Shown: positions 1-6,023 of the stretch, in pieces
How positions within the stretch are numbered: the first letter of the stretch is position 1
Layout: every line of letters starts with the position of its first letter
DNA from: Candidatus Firestonebacteria bacterium RIFOXYA2_FULL_40_8
GTDB taxonomy: Bacteria > Oederibacteriota > D2-FULL-39-29
Length of the DNA: 8,772 nt
Direction of reading: 5' to 3'
Assembly (NCBI GenBank): GCA_001778355.1
Contig: MFGS01000089.1
Coordinates: 1-8,772 of the forward strand
Notes under the pieces: model-generated
What the model saw: the letters and a program-made list of their open reading frames with translations, nothing else
The model's database searches: none
What the model was told of the DNA's origin: nothing
Made by a program: the position numbers and the translations under genes

Positions 1-2
1 TC

Positions 3-929
3 CTTTTGAAAAGGTACACGGATAAAGTTGTCATCGCTTACGATCTGGACGCGGCGGGAATAAATGCTTCGCTCCGGGGAATTGCGGTGCTTGTAGAAGC
101 GGGTCTGGATGTCAAAGTGGTGGTTTTCACGGGCAGTAAAGATCCGGATGAGTATCTGAACAAAGAAGGTAAAGAGGCGTTCGTTGAAAAACTGAAGTCT
201 GCAAAGAGTATTGTGGATTTTTGGCTGGATATAGTAAAGCCGGAGAACCTGGCGGATCTGAAAGGCAAGTTGAAGCTCTTCAGTCAGATGCTTCCGGTTA
301 TTGCAGCGGTTGCGGATGATGTAAAGAGGGAAGAGTACAGGAAAATAATCTCGGCGAGAATGAATTTACCGGAAAGATTGATAAGAGAACAGATCGAAAG
401 TCATTATGAAAAAGTTTATAACATTACGGTAGATAAGAAAAAAGAGCCGGCAAAGCATACAAGTACCGGTAAAGTAAACGCGAAGGATTTAAGGACCGAA
501 AGAATGGAAAAGCAATTACTGGTGCTTTCTCTTTCGGATGTAGAAACCGCCCGGAGGGTCAAGTCTTTTGTCTTCCCGACGGATTTTTCGGATGAAACGG
601 TAAAGAAGATATTTGAACTTATCTTCGGGTATTGCGAAAAAGAAGGCGGTTTTGATTATTCGGCAATGGCGGATGAACTGGAAGGTGAAGCCCGCAAGCT
701 GTTTACCGAGGTCAACCTTGATAAAGTAGAGTATTCCGAAGAAAGCAGGGTCAAGGCGGAGAAAGATCTTATTAAGGCGGTAAAGAACGGCAGGCTTGAA
801 AAACGGCTTAAAGAGATAGATGCGGAGATAAAAAAAGGAAATGTAGACAAGGATCTTTATAACGAATACATGAGCATACAAAGGCATTTTAGAGGGTCTA
901 AAACAGAAAAGCAGCAGGGGGTAAAGTGA
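3..929 (+). CDS. dnaG: DNA primase DnaG, C-terminal part (5' end outside window)
   Basis: DnaG makes the RNA primers for replication at the fork, in contact with the replicative helicase. The reading frame is open at the left edge (the codon at 3-5 is Leu), so the zinc-binding domain and most of the catalytic core lie outside the window. What remains begins in the Toprim fold: VVIAYDLDAAG (about 27-59) carries the metal-binding D-x-D followed by AG, and KDPDEYL (about 138-158) is the usual next DnaG motif. The following helical part (about 240-420) ends the core. From about 500 onward an ExxLL-type helical segment and a charged helical tail match the C-terminal helicase-binding domain. The Toprim motif reads DLD where DGD is more common; both aspartates are kept. 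The stop codon overlaps the GTG start of rpoD, indicating translational coupling. Identification rests on the motifs and on the classic dnaG-rpoD order. Confidence 0.93.
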   Translation, partial: LLKRYTDKVVIAYDLDAAGINASLRGIAVLVEAGLDVKVVVFTGSKDPDEYLNKEGKEAFVEKLKSAKSIVDFWLDIVKPENLADLKGKLKLFSQMLPVIAAVADDVKREEYRKIISARMNLPERLIREQIESHYEKVYNITVDKKKEPAKHTSTGKVNAKDLRTERMEKQLLVLSLSDVETARRVKSFVFPTDFSDETVKKIFELIFGYCEKEGGFDYSAMADELEGEARKLFTEVNLDKVEYSEESRVKAEKDLIKAVKNGRLEKRLKEIDAEIKKGNVDKDLYNEYMSIQRHFRGSKTEKQQGVK

Positions 930-2653
930 AAGAATCGGCAAAAACAGTAAAAAAGAATAAACAGAAAATGAAAAAAGGCGAAGTAGAAAAACTTCTTATT
1001 GAGAAAGGTAAAGAGAAGGGATATTTAACCTATCAGGAAGTAAATGAGATCATACCTGAAGATGTTATCTCTCCCGAAGAAATAGATAATCTCCTGACCA
1101 AACTCGATGAAATGGATATTAATATCGTAGACGCGCCGAAAGAAGTGAAAGTTGCCGACCTGCATCTTACTGCCGCAACCGATATAGCGATCGATGATCC
1201 TATCCGTCTGTATCTCCGCTCCATGGGGCAGATTTCCATATTAACCAGGGAGCAGGAACTTAATTATGCGGAAGAGATAGAAAAGGCGGAAGAAGAAATT
1301 GATAAAATACTTTTTGAATCCCCTCTTATTCTTGCGAAATTCAAAACTATGTCGGAAGAAGTGCTGGACGGAGTAAAAGGTATTCATGAAATAATGAACA
1401 TTGATACGGAAGGCGAAATAAGCAACCGTATTATTAAAAAATACAGAAAAATACTTAAGGATAATCTCAGAAAGATCGGACAGGAAGAAAAAAAAGTGGT
1501 GCATGTTAATAAACGGCTGAATAAAAAGTCCATTTCAGACAGGCAAAGAGCCGCGCTGGAAGAGAAAAAAATTAAAAGCATTGAGAAGATAGTCGAAGTC
1601 CTTATCGAATTGGATATAAACACTGAAGAAAAAAAGAATATGATCACTCTTGTTAAGACCATGACGGAGCAGATTCATGGCTTTGAACGGGAGATAGATT
1701 ATATCTTAAAAGATACCGGGCTTACCAAGGAAGAGTTAAGAAAGGTTTTTAATTCCAAAAAACTTAAAACGCACTGCAAATATTCCGTTAAAGAACTGTG
1801 CGAGTTATATAAAAAAATAACGGTTAACGAAAAAAACACGAGGCAGATAGCCGATACTGCGGGAAGCACTTCATCCAAAATAAAAGCAGATACCCGTCTT
1901 ATCGCGGAAAATGAGACCCGGGCTTATAATGCCAAGATGAAACTGGTTAAAGCCAACCTGCGTCTGGTGGTTTCGATTGCAAAAAAATACACCAACAGGG
2001 GATTGCACTTCCTTGATTTAATTCAGGAAGGAAATATCGGCTTAATGCGCGCCGTTGATAAATTTGAATACAAGCGCGGTTATAAATTTTCAACTTATGC
2101 TACCTGGTGGATAAGACAGGCGATAACCAGAGCTATAGCCGATCAGGGCCGTACTATCAGAGTTCCCGTTCATATGATAGAAACCCTGAATAAATTGATA
2201 AAAAATTACAGGGAACTGGTCCAGCAGCTGGGACGCGATCCTCTTGCAGAGGAAGTCGCAAAGAAGATGGGACTTCCTGTAGAAAAGATCAGAGAAGTAT
2301 ATAAAATAGCGCAGGAACCGATATCGCTTGAGACGCCGATAGGTGAAGATAAAGACGGTCATTTGGGAGATATTATAGAAGATAAAGAAGTCATCTCTCC
2401 CGCGGTTGCCGCGGCTCATATGATTCTTCAGGAACAGCTGGAGAAGGTTCTGATAACGCTAAAAAGCAGGGAAGCGGAAGTGATCCGCCTGCGTTTCGGT
2501 ATTAACAAGCCGTATCCTTATACTCTCGAAGAGGTCGGCAATATATTTAATATAACCAGAGAAAGAGTAAGACAGATAGAAGCAAAAGCTTTACGTAAGC
2601 TGAGACATCCTATCAGGGCGAAATTTTTGAAAGGGTTCTTGGAGCAGCAGTAG
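926..2653 (+). CDS. rpoD: Primary sigma-70 factor RpoD
   Basis: This is the housekeeping sigma factor, which directs RNA polymerase to promoters; it has 575 residues. Region 1.1 is at about 16-70 and region 1.2 at 88-121 (DDPIRLYLRSMG). A Lys/Glu-rich non-conserved region spans about 122-330. Region 2 (336-412) contains NLRLVVSIAKKYTNRGL, DLIQEGNIGLMRAVDKF and YATWWIRQAITRAI, which cover core binding and -10 recognition. Region 3 is at about 415-490. Region 4 (505-567) has TLEEVGNIFNITRERVRQIE, the -35-binding helix-turn-helix. Having regions 1.1 and 1.2 plus the long spacer marks a primary rather than an alternative sigma. The GTG start overlaps the dnaG stop and has a purine-rich site (CAGCAGGGGG) just upstream; the ATG at 968 is a less likely start. 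It is followed by a tandem repeat and a strong terminator, so it is probably the last gene of its operon. Confidence 0.97.
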   Translation: MKESAKTVKKNKQKMKKGEVEKLLIEKGKEKGYLTYQEVNEIIPEDVISPEEIDNLLTKLDEMDINIVDAPKEVKVADLHLTAATDIAIDDPIRLYLRSMGQISILTREQELNYAEEIEKAEEEIDKILFESPLILAKFKTMSEEVLDGVKGIHEIMNIDTEGEISNRIIKKYRKILKDNLRKIGQEEKKVVHVNKRLNKKSISDRQRAALEEKKIKSIEKIVEVLIELDINTEEKKNMITLVKTMTEQIHGFEREIDYILKDTGLTKEELRKVFNSKKLKTHCKYSVKELCELYKKITVNEKNTRQIADTAGSTSSKIKADTRLIAENETRAYNAKMKLVKANLRLVVSIAKKYTNRGLHFLDLIQEGNIGLMRAVDKFEYKRGYKFSTYATWWIRQAITRAIADQGRTIRVPVHMIETLNKLIKNYRELVQQLGRDPLAEEVAKKMGLPVEKIREVYKIAQEPISLETPIGEDKDGHLGDIIEDKEVISPAVAAAHMILQEQLEKVLITLKSREAEVIRLRFGINKPYPYTLEEVGNIFNITRERVRQIEAKALRKLRHPIRAKFLKGFLEQQ

Positions 2654-2660
2654 GAAAAAA

Positions 2661-2696
2661 AAGTTTGTAAAGTTTTTAAGGTTTGTAAGGTTTATA
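2661..2696 (+). repeat. 9-bp tandem repeat, four units, after rpoD
   Basis: Four consecutive 9-mers fit ARGTTTRTA with one further mismatch: AAGTTTGTA, AAGTTTTTA, AGGTTTGTA and AGGTTTATA. A decayed fifth unit (AAGTAAAAT) follows. The array starts 7 bases after the rpoD stop codon and ends 14 bases before the terminator stem, so it would lie in the rpoD 3' untranslated region. Confidence 0.7.
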
Positions 2697-2710
2697 AAGT
2701 AAAATCGTTG

Positions 2711-2738
2711 AAAGGGCGGAGAAATCTGCCCTTTTTTT
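2711..2738 (+). terminator. Rho-independent terminator of dnaG-rpoD
   Basis: The arms AAAGGGCGGA (2711-2720) and TCTGCCCTTT (2725-2734) form a 10-bp stem with one G-T wobble, closed by a GAAA tetraloop (2721-2724). A run of seven T follows the GC-rich part of the stem (2732-2738). This is a textbook intrinsic terminator at the end of the operon. Confidence 0.93.
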
Positions 2739-2751
2739 ATTGTCATTCTTC

Positions 2752-2785
2752 TGTCATTCCGTACTGGATACGGAATCCAGTGTCT
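2752..2785 (+). repeat. REP-like palindromic element, copy 1
   Basis: This 34-nt element has outer sequences TGTCAT and CCAGTGTCT around a hairpin. The stem ATTCCGTA (2756-2763) pairs with TACGGAAT (2769-2776), closed by a CTGGA loop. A second copy in the same orientation and of the same length lies at 3377-3410. A partial TGTCATTC also occurs just before it at 2741-2748. Short interspersed hairpins of the form TCATTCC...GGAATCCAG are known as REP-type repeats in many bacteria. The assignment here rests on structure and the second copy. Confidence 0.75.
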
Positions 2786-2842
2786 GTGCTTGTTTCTGAC
2801 CTAAATCATAGTGATTTCTTTAATAAAAGGTAAAATACGAAT

Positions 2843-3367
2843 ATGAAGAAAACTTTAACCATACTGATATGCGCGGTGATACTTTCTTTTGGGTGTAAAA
2901 AAGAGGGGGAAGTTATGCAAAAAGAACAGTCAGGAAAAGCCGATATTTTTAATTATGAAACCGGAAAAATAGAGTCGCTTGATAAAATTGCTCTTACAAA
3001 AGATGAACTTAAAGAACTCCCTTCAGATGTCTGTTATATCGTGAAGGATAAAGGTACCGAAGCACCGTTTACGGGAAAGTTTAACAAAAATCATGAAAAG
3101 GGAATATACAAATGTATCGTTTGCGGTACGGATCTATTTGTTTCTGATACAAAATTTGATTCAGGCACCGGCTGGCCCAGCTTTTTTCAGCCTGTTTCCG
3201 AATTAAATGTAAAGGTCGTTCGAGATGCAAGCCTGGGGATGGTGCGGGACGAAGTTGTCTGTGCCAGATGCGGAGCCCACCTCGGACACGTCTTCGACGA
3301 CGGTCCCAAACCCACCGGAAAACGTTACTGTCTGAACTCCGCCTCCCTGAAGTTCGTTAAAAAATAA
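2843..3367 (+). CDS. msrB: Peptide methionine-(R)-S-oxide reductase MsrB, exported, probable lipoprotein
   Basis: MsrB reduces methionine-R-sulfoxide in oxidised proteins back to methionine. The 174-residue product starts with a signal peptide (MKKTLTILICAVILSFGC); Cys18 is a plausible but weak lipobox (LSFGC), so it may be a periplasmic lipoprotein or simply membrane-anchored. A short Lys/Glu-rich linker leads to a full MsrB domain (about 50-172). Visible hallmarks are the two zinc-binding pairs C91-x-x-C94 and C140-x-x-C143, the motif DSGTGWPSFFQP, GHVFDDGP, and the catalytic Cys163 in RYCLNSASLKF. The position often used for the resolving cysteine (DSGCGWPS in some relatives) is Thr here; Cys64 or another thiol may serve, as in other family members. 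The ATG has an AAAAGG about 12 bases upstream, which is a rather long spacing. The gene stands alone between two REP-like hairpins. Its last ~90 bases are markedly C-rich compared with its start. Confidence 0.93.
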   Translation: MKKTLTILICAVILSFGCKKEGEVMQKEQSGKADIFNYETGKIESLDKIALTKDELKELPSDVCYIVKDKGTEAPFTGKFNKNHEKGIYKCIVCGTDLFVSDTKFDSGTGWPSFFQPVSELNVKVVRDASLGMVRDEVVCARCGAHLGHVFDDGPKPTGKRYCLNSASLKFVKK

Positions 3368-3376
3368 TATAAATAT

Positions 3377-3410
3377 TGTCATCCTGAACTAGATTCAGGA
3401 ACCAGTGTCT
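3377..3410 (+). repeat. REP-like palindromic element, copy 2
   Basis: It has the same length and orientation as the copy at 2752-2785, with 26 of 34 positions identical. The stem TCCTGAA (3382-3388) pairs with TTCAGGA (3394-3400) around a CTAGA loop. Three stem pairs differ from copy 1 by changes on both sides that keep pairing. It starts 9 bases after the msrB stop, and a T-rich run follows at 3408-3418, so it might also help end the msrB transcript. The T-run is about 8 bases from the stem, which is not ideal for an intrinsic terminator. Confidence 0.75.
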
Positions 3411-3435
3411 TTTTTTTATTTGAATAAAAAAGCAC

Positions 3436-3465
3436 TTGCCTTTTCTCTGCTTAAATTGCTAAAAT
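3436..3465 (+). promoter_or_regulatory. Probable sigma-70 promoter for the ORF6N-cpaBC region
   Basis: A -35-like TTGCCT (3436-3441) is followed after 18 bases by TAAAAT (3460-3465), preceded by TG in TGCTAAAAT (an extended -10). Transcription would start near 3472, just where the duplicated leader sequence begins. The same TTGCTAWAAT pattern stands ahead of the tRNA gene. This is inferred from consensus only. Confidence 0.55.
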
Positions 3466-3472
3466 ACAATAT

Positions 3473-3491
3473 CATTAGCTCAAGGGAGCTT
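3473..3491 (+). repeat. Duplicated 19-bp leader sequence, copy 1
   Basis: CATTAGCTCAAGGGAGCTT matches 4187-4205 at 18 of 19 positions. It contains a small inverted repeat, AGCTC-AAGG-GAGCT. Weaker similarity continues for about 20 bases (an A/T-rich stretch with AAATAAAAA), matching the first codons of cpaB. It lies directly after the predicted promoter. Confidence 0.7.
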
Positions 3492-3564
3492 AATAAAAAT
3501 AAAAAAATGTAATGCGGCTGTTAATTTTGTTATTTGGATATTGGTAAAGCAAGGGAGATTGAAA

Positions 3565-4164
3565 ATGAAAGAAGAACACCCGGTAGTTAAAAATGCGATA
3601 GAAAAGAAAATATATAATCTTAGAGGTAAAGATGTCATGTTTTCTCATGATCTGGCAGAGCTATACGCGGTGGAAACGTTTAGATTAAATGAAGCCGTAA
3701 AAAGAAATATTAACCGCTTTCCGGATGATTTTATGTTTTCTCTTGATAGAGCGGAGATAATGAACTTATCGCAATTTGCGATAAGTTCAAAGATCAAACA
3801 TGCTCCAAATATATATGCATTTACGGAACAAGGTATAGCAATGCTTTCATCTGTCCTTAATAGTGATAGAGCGGTTAGAATAAATATCGAAATAATGCGC
3901 TATTTTATATATATGAGGAACTTGGAACGGAATAAAGATGATTTTAAGAAATATGTGGAATCCAGATTGAAAATGCATGATATAAAGTTTGAGGTTATTC
4001 ATTCTCTACTTGACAGTTTTAATAAAAATCTGAATAAACCCGTTAAAAAAACTGGCAATATTGGGTTTAAATTAAATAAAGATAAATTTGCGCCGGCAAA
4101 AGACAATATAAAGGAAATAAAGTCGTCAGGGAAGAACAAAAACAACGCAAGCAAAAATAAGTAA
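3565..4164 (+). CDS. ORF6N-domain DNA-binding protein (phage-type KilA-N/ORF6N family)
   Basis: The N-terminal ~96 residues are a clear ORF6N domain: IEKKIYNLRGKDVMF, then DLAELYAVETFRLNEAVKRN, RFPDDFMFSL, and the diagnostic YAFTEQGIAMLSSVLNS. ORF6N domains are presumed DNA-binding modules first described in phage regulatory proteins and scattered in bacterial genomes; their cellular role is mostly unknown. After residue 100 comes a helical segment (RAVRINIEIMRYFIYMRNLERNKDDF), then a Lys/Asn-rich tail with low complexity (about 157-199). The ATG at 3565 is chosen because AAGGGAGA lies about 6 bases upstream; a TTG at 3541 would add 8 residues without an obvious ribosome site. Codons 66-75 are encoded by a perfect palindrome. 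The gene sits between two copies of the cpaB leader, which suggests insertion. It is AT-rich relative to cpaB and rpoD. Confidence 0.87.
   Translation: MKEEHPVVKNAIEKKIYNLRGKDVMFSHDLAELYAVETFRLNEAVKRNINRFPDDFMFSLDRAEIMNLSQFAISSKIKHAPNIYAFTEQGIAMLSSVLNSDRAVRINIEIMRYFIYMRNLERNKDDFKKYVESRLKMHDIKFEVIHSLLDSFNKNLNKPVKKTGNIGFKLNKDKFAPAKDNIKEIKSSGKNKNNASKNK
3761..3789 (+). repeat. Perfect 29-nt palindrome inside the ORF6N coding region
   Basis: TGAACTTATCGCAA (3761-3774) is followed by one central T and then TTGCGATAAGTTCA (3776-3789), its exact reverse complement: 14-bp arms around a single base. It encodes residues 66-75 (MNLSQFAISS), just before the YAFTEQG motif. As DNA it resembles an operator-like dyad; as RNA the loop would open to at least 3 bases. 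Confidence 0.9.
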
Positions 4165-4186
4165 AGCAGAAGAAATAGTTGTCAAA

Positions 4187-4205
4187 CATTAGCTCAAGGG
4201 GGCTT
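4187..4205 (+). repeat. Duplicated 19-bp leader sequence, copy 2, with cpaB ribosome site
   Basis: CATTAGCTCAAGGGGGCTT repeats 3473-3491 with one change (A to G). Here the AAGGGGG part acts as the Shine-Dalgarno sequence for the cpaB ATG at 4207. The upstream copy has no start codon at the equivalent place. Confidence 0.7.
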
Positions 4206-4206
4206 T

Positions 4207-5007
4207 ATGAGAAATAAAAATCTGATATTTGCATTAGTGCTTTCTGCTATTGGAGCGCTGATACTCTTTGCTTATTTTTCAGGCAAAGAGAAGGAACTTA
4301 CTGCGAGGGGGACGCTCAATATCGTTATCGTTGCGGCTAAATATATTCCTGCAGGGGCTGCGATAACACAGGAGCATCTCAAGATCGAAGAAATTCCAGG
4401 GATGTACATCCAGCCGGGGGCGATTCGAAAAACGGAACAGGCGGTTGGAGCAATAGCGGTTGCTAATATCTCGGCGGGTGAACAAATCCTGGCAAATAAA
4501 ATCACCGTAATAGCGGAAAACCTTTCGTCTATTGTGCCTATCGGCTACAGAGCTGTTGCAATTAATCTTGATGCTGATTCAGCCGTGGGAGAGTTTTTAA
4601 AACCGGGGGATGTCGTTGATGTCCTTGGTGCTTTTGAGGAAACAGGAAAAGCTTCCTATACCGCTACGTTGATCCAGAGTGTCAGGGTTATCGCGGTTAA
4701 TGAAAGTTTTACCCCTGTGAAGAAGATTGAAGAAAAAGGATTTCCCGCGCGGCTCTCTTCCGGAAGCACGGTGGTCTTAGCGCTCGAACCTTCGGATGCG
4801 GAGATTGTGACCTTTTCGGAAAACAAAGGAAAATTAAAACTTTCACTCCGTAATCCCGGGGACGACAAGATGGCAACACTCCGTACTACAAGTTTTGGAA
4901 ATGTACTGAGGAATCAACAGCGCGAAGCGGTAAAGCCGGCGCCTGAAGTTCCGTTCCTTGAAATTATCCGGGGCACTGAAGGCGAAAAAGTGCCTTTAAA
5001 GAAGTAG
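4207..5007 (+). CDS. cpaB: CpaB/RcpC-like Flp (Tad) pilus assembly protein
   Basis: CpaB is a periplasmic, inner-membrane-anchored component of the Tad/Flp pilus machine that works with the outer-membrane secretin. The 266-residue product has an N-terminal membrane anchor (about 7-24). A SAF-type domain (about 37-100) follows, with VAAKYIPAGAAIT and the VGAIAVANISAGEQIL segment typical of CpaB. The RcpC-like core then has GYRAVAINLDADSAVGEFLKPGDVVDVL (about 113-140), a variable strand region, and LALEPSDAEIVTFSENKGKLKLSLRNP (about 191-217). The short tail (EIIRGTEGEKV) is also typical of CpaB. A strong AAGGGGG precedes the ATG. The secretin gene follows 6 bases after the stop, so the two are almost certainly co-translated. 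The rest of a Tad cluster (ATPase, platform proteins, pilin) is not seen in this window. Confidence 0.88.
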   Translation: MRNKNLIFALVLSAIGALILFAYFSGKEKELTARGTLNIVIVAAKYIPAGAAITQEHLKIEEIPGMYIQPGAIRKTEQAVGAIAVANISAGEQILANKITVIAENLSSIVPIGYRAVAINLDADSAVGEFLKPGDVVDVLGAFEETGKASYTATLIQSVRVIAVNESFTPVKKIEEKGFPARLSSGSTVVLALEPSDAEIVTFSENKGKLKLSLRNPGDDKMATLRTTSFGNVLRNQQREAVKPAPEVPFLEIIRGTEGEKVPLKK

Positions 5008-5013
5008 GTGTAT

Positions 5014-5961
5014 ATGAAAAGTATAATTTTGATCCTGTTAGTTGCAATGACTCTGTCAGCTGAAGAAAAGATACAGATAACCATAGGGGAATCGAAGATA
5101 TTATCTGTTGACGCTCCGAAAAAAATTGCAGTAGGTAATCCCATTATCGCGGATGTGAAAGCTTTGTCGGAGAAAGAACTTCTTTTAATAGGAAAAGCCA
5201 GCGGTACGACCTCTCTTATAATCTGGGATAAAGAAGGGAGTCAAGTGACCAGCCAGGTGATTGTACTTGCGTCCAATATTGAGAAAACTATGATAGAAGT
5301 TAATGCGCAGGTCATGGAGATAAGAAAAGACAGTAATAACAGTTTTGGCATTAACTGGGAAGAAGCCCTGGGGGCTTTGAGTGTTGCGGAAAAAACCCTG
5401 CCTCCGTTATTTCAGGTCGCTGATTTTGAGCGCCTCCAAAAAGTACAGATGAAGCTTGATGTGCTGGTAAAAAACGGCTATGCAAAGATACTGGCAAAGC
5501 CCAGACTCCTGACTATCTCCGGTTCAAAAGCAAAATTTCTTGCCGGCGGAGAGATTCCCGTACTTATCCAGTCCGGCGGACAAAACAGCTCAAACACAAG
5601 TGTTGACTGGAAAGCTTACGGAGTAAAACTGGATATCGACCCCACCGCCGATGCTCTTGATAATATTAATTGTCTTATTAGAGTAGAAGTAAGCAATTTA
5701 GACTCCTCCGCCGGCGTAAGTTACAACGGCTCCGTAGTTCCCGCCCTGAAAACCCGTTGGGCCGACACTTCCATATACGTCAAAAAAGGCGGCACAATCG
5801 TCATCGGCGGCCTCCTCCAGACCGAAGAGATCAAAAGAGAAACCGGCATTCCCCTAATATGCGAACTCCCCATAATCGGCTTCCTCTTCAAATCCATAGA
5901 AACCCAAAAACAAGAATCCGAACTGGTAATCTTCGTAACCCCCTCAATAGTCGGCAAATAA
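5014..5961 (+). CDS. cpaC: CpaC/RcpA-like outer-membrane secretin, short form
   Basis: Secretins form the gated outer-membrane ring through which Tad pili or type II substrates pass. This 315-residue protein has a signal peptide (MKSIILILLVAMTLSA). It then has the pilus-type N-terminal domain (about 19-85: SKILSVDAPKKIAVGNPIIADVKAL, GKASGTTSLIIWD). A secretin core follows (about 93-312) with GYAKILAKPRLLT, FLAGGEIPVLI, YGVKLDIDP, KKGGTIVIGGLL, GIPLICELPIIGFLFKS and ELVIFVTP. The BON-like domain usual in CpaC between the N-domain and the core is not evident, and there is no C-terminal extension, so it is shorter than most relatives. The ATG at 5014 is preferred because it gives a tidy signal peptide; a GTG at 5008 is possible. 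The last ~260 bases switch to C-rich codons. The stop codon touches the left hairpin of the transposase element. Confidence 0.88.
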   Translation: MKSIILILLVAMTLSAEEKIQITIGESKILSVDAPKKIAVGNPIIADVKALSEKELLLIGKASGTTSLIIWDKEGSQVTSQVIVLASNIEKTMIEVNAQVMEIRKDSNNSFGINWEEALGALSVAEKTLPPLFQVADFERLQKVQMKLDVLVKNGYAKILAKPRLLTISGSKAKFLAGGEIPVLIQSGGQNSSNTSVDWKAYGVKLDIDPTADALDNINCLIRVEVSNLDSSAGVSYNGSVVPALKTRWADTSIYVKKGGTIVIGGLLQTEEIKRETGIPLICELPIIGFLFKSIETQKQESELVIFVTPSIVGK

Positions 5962-6009
5962 ATTGGGGACAGACACCGATTTTCATCTTTTCGGTGTCTG
6001 TCCCCAATT
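5961..6009 (+). repeat. Left terminal hairpin of the RAYT element
   Basis: AATTGGGGACAGACACCGA (5961-5979) and TCGGTGTCTGTCCCCAATT (5991-6009) are exact reverse complements around an 11-nt T-rich loop. The first base is also the last base of the secretin stop codon. No T-tract follows, so it is not a typical intrinsic terminator. Confidence 0.95.
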
Positions 6010-6023
6010 CTGGAGGTAAGAAA

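Noticed and set aside
27..59. DLD instead of DGD in the DnaG Toprim motif as a sign of inactivation
   Set aside because: Both metal-binding aspartates are kept and the middle residue varies in Toprim proteins; the gene is otherwise normal.
615..630. A partial copy (GAACTTATC) of the ORF6N palindrome half-site in dnaG
   Set aside because: Nine bases inside a coding region with no dyad partner; consistent with chance.
516..941. Minus-strand 141-codon frame across the end of dnaG
   Set aside because: It is antisense to a clearly coding gene, with no domain and no ribosome site; a shadow of biased codon use.
2661..2785. CRISPR array from the clustered short repeats after rpoD
   Set aside because: The units are 9 bp with no spacers, and the adjacent hairpin element occurs singly; no cas genes are present.
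5757..6023. Open frame running into the transposase gene, which would add 89 Arg/His/Pro-rich residues to its N-terminus
   Set aside because: It overlaps the secretin core in another frame, crosses the left hairpin, and owes its openness to the C-rich sequence. The ATG at 6024 has a proper ribosome site and begins the conserved domain.
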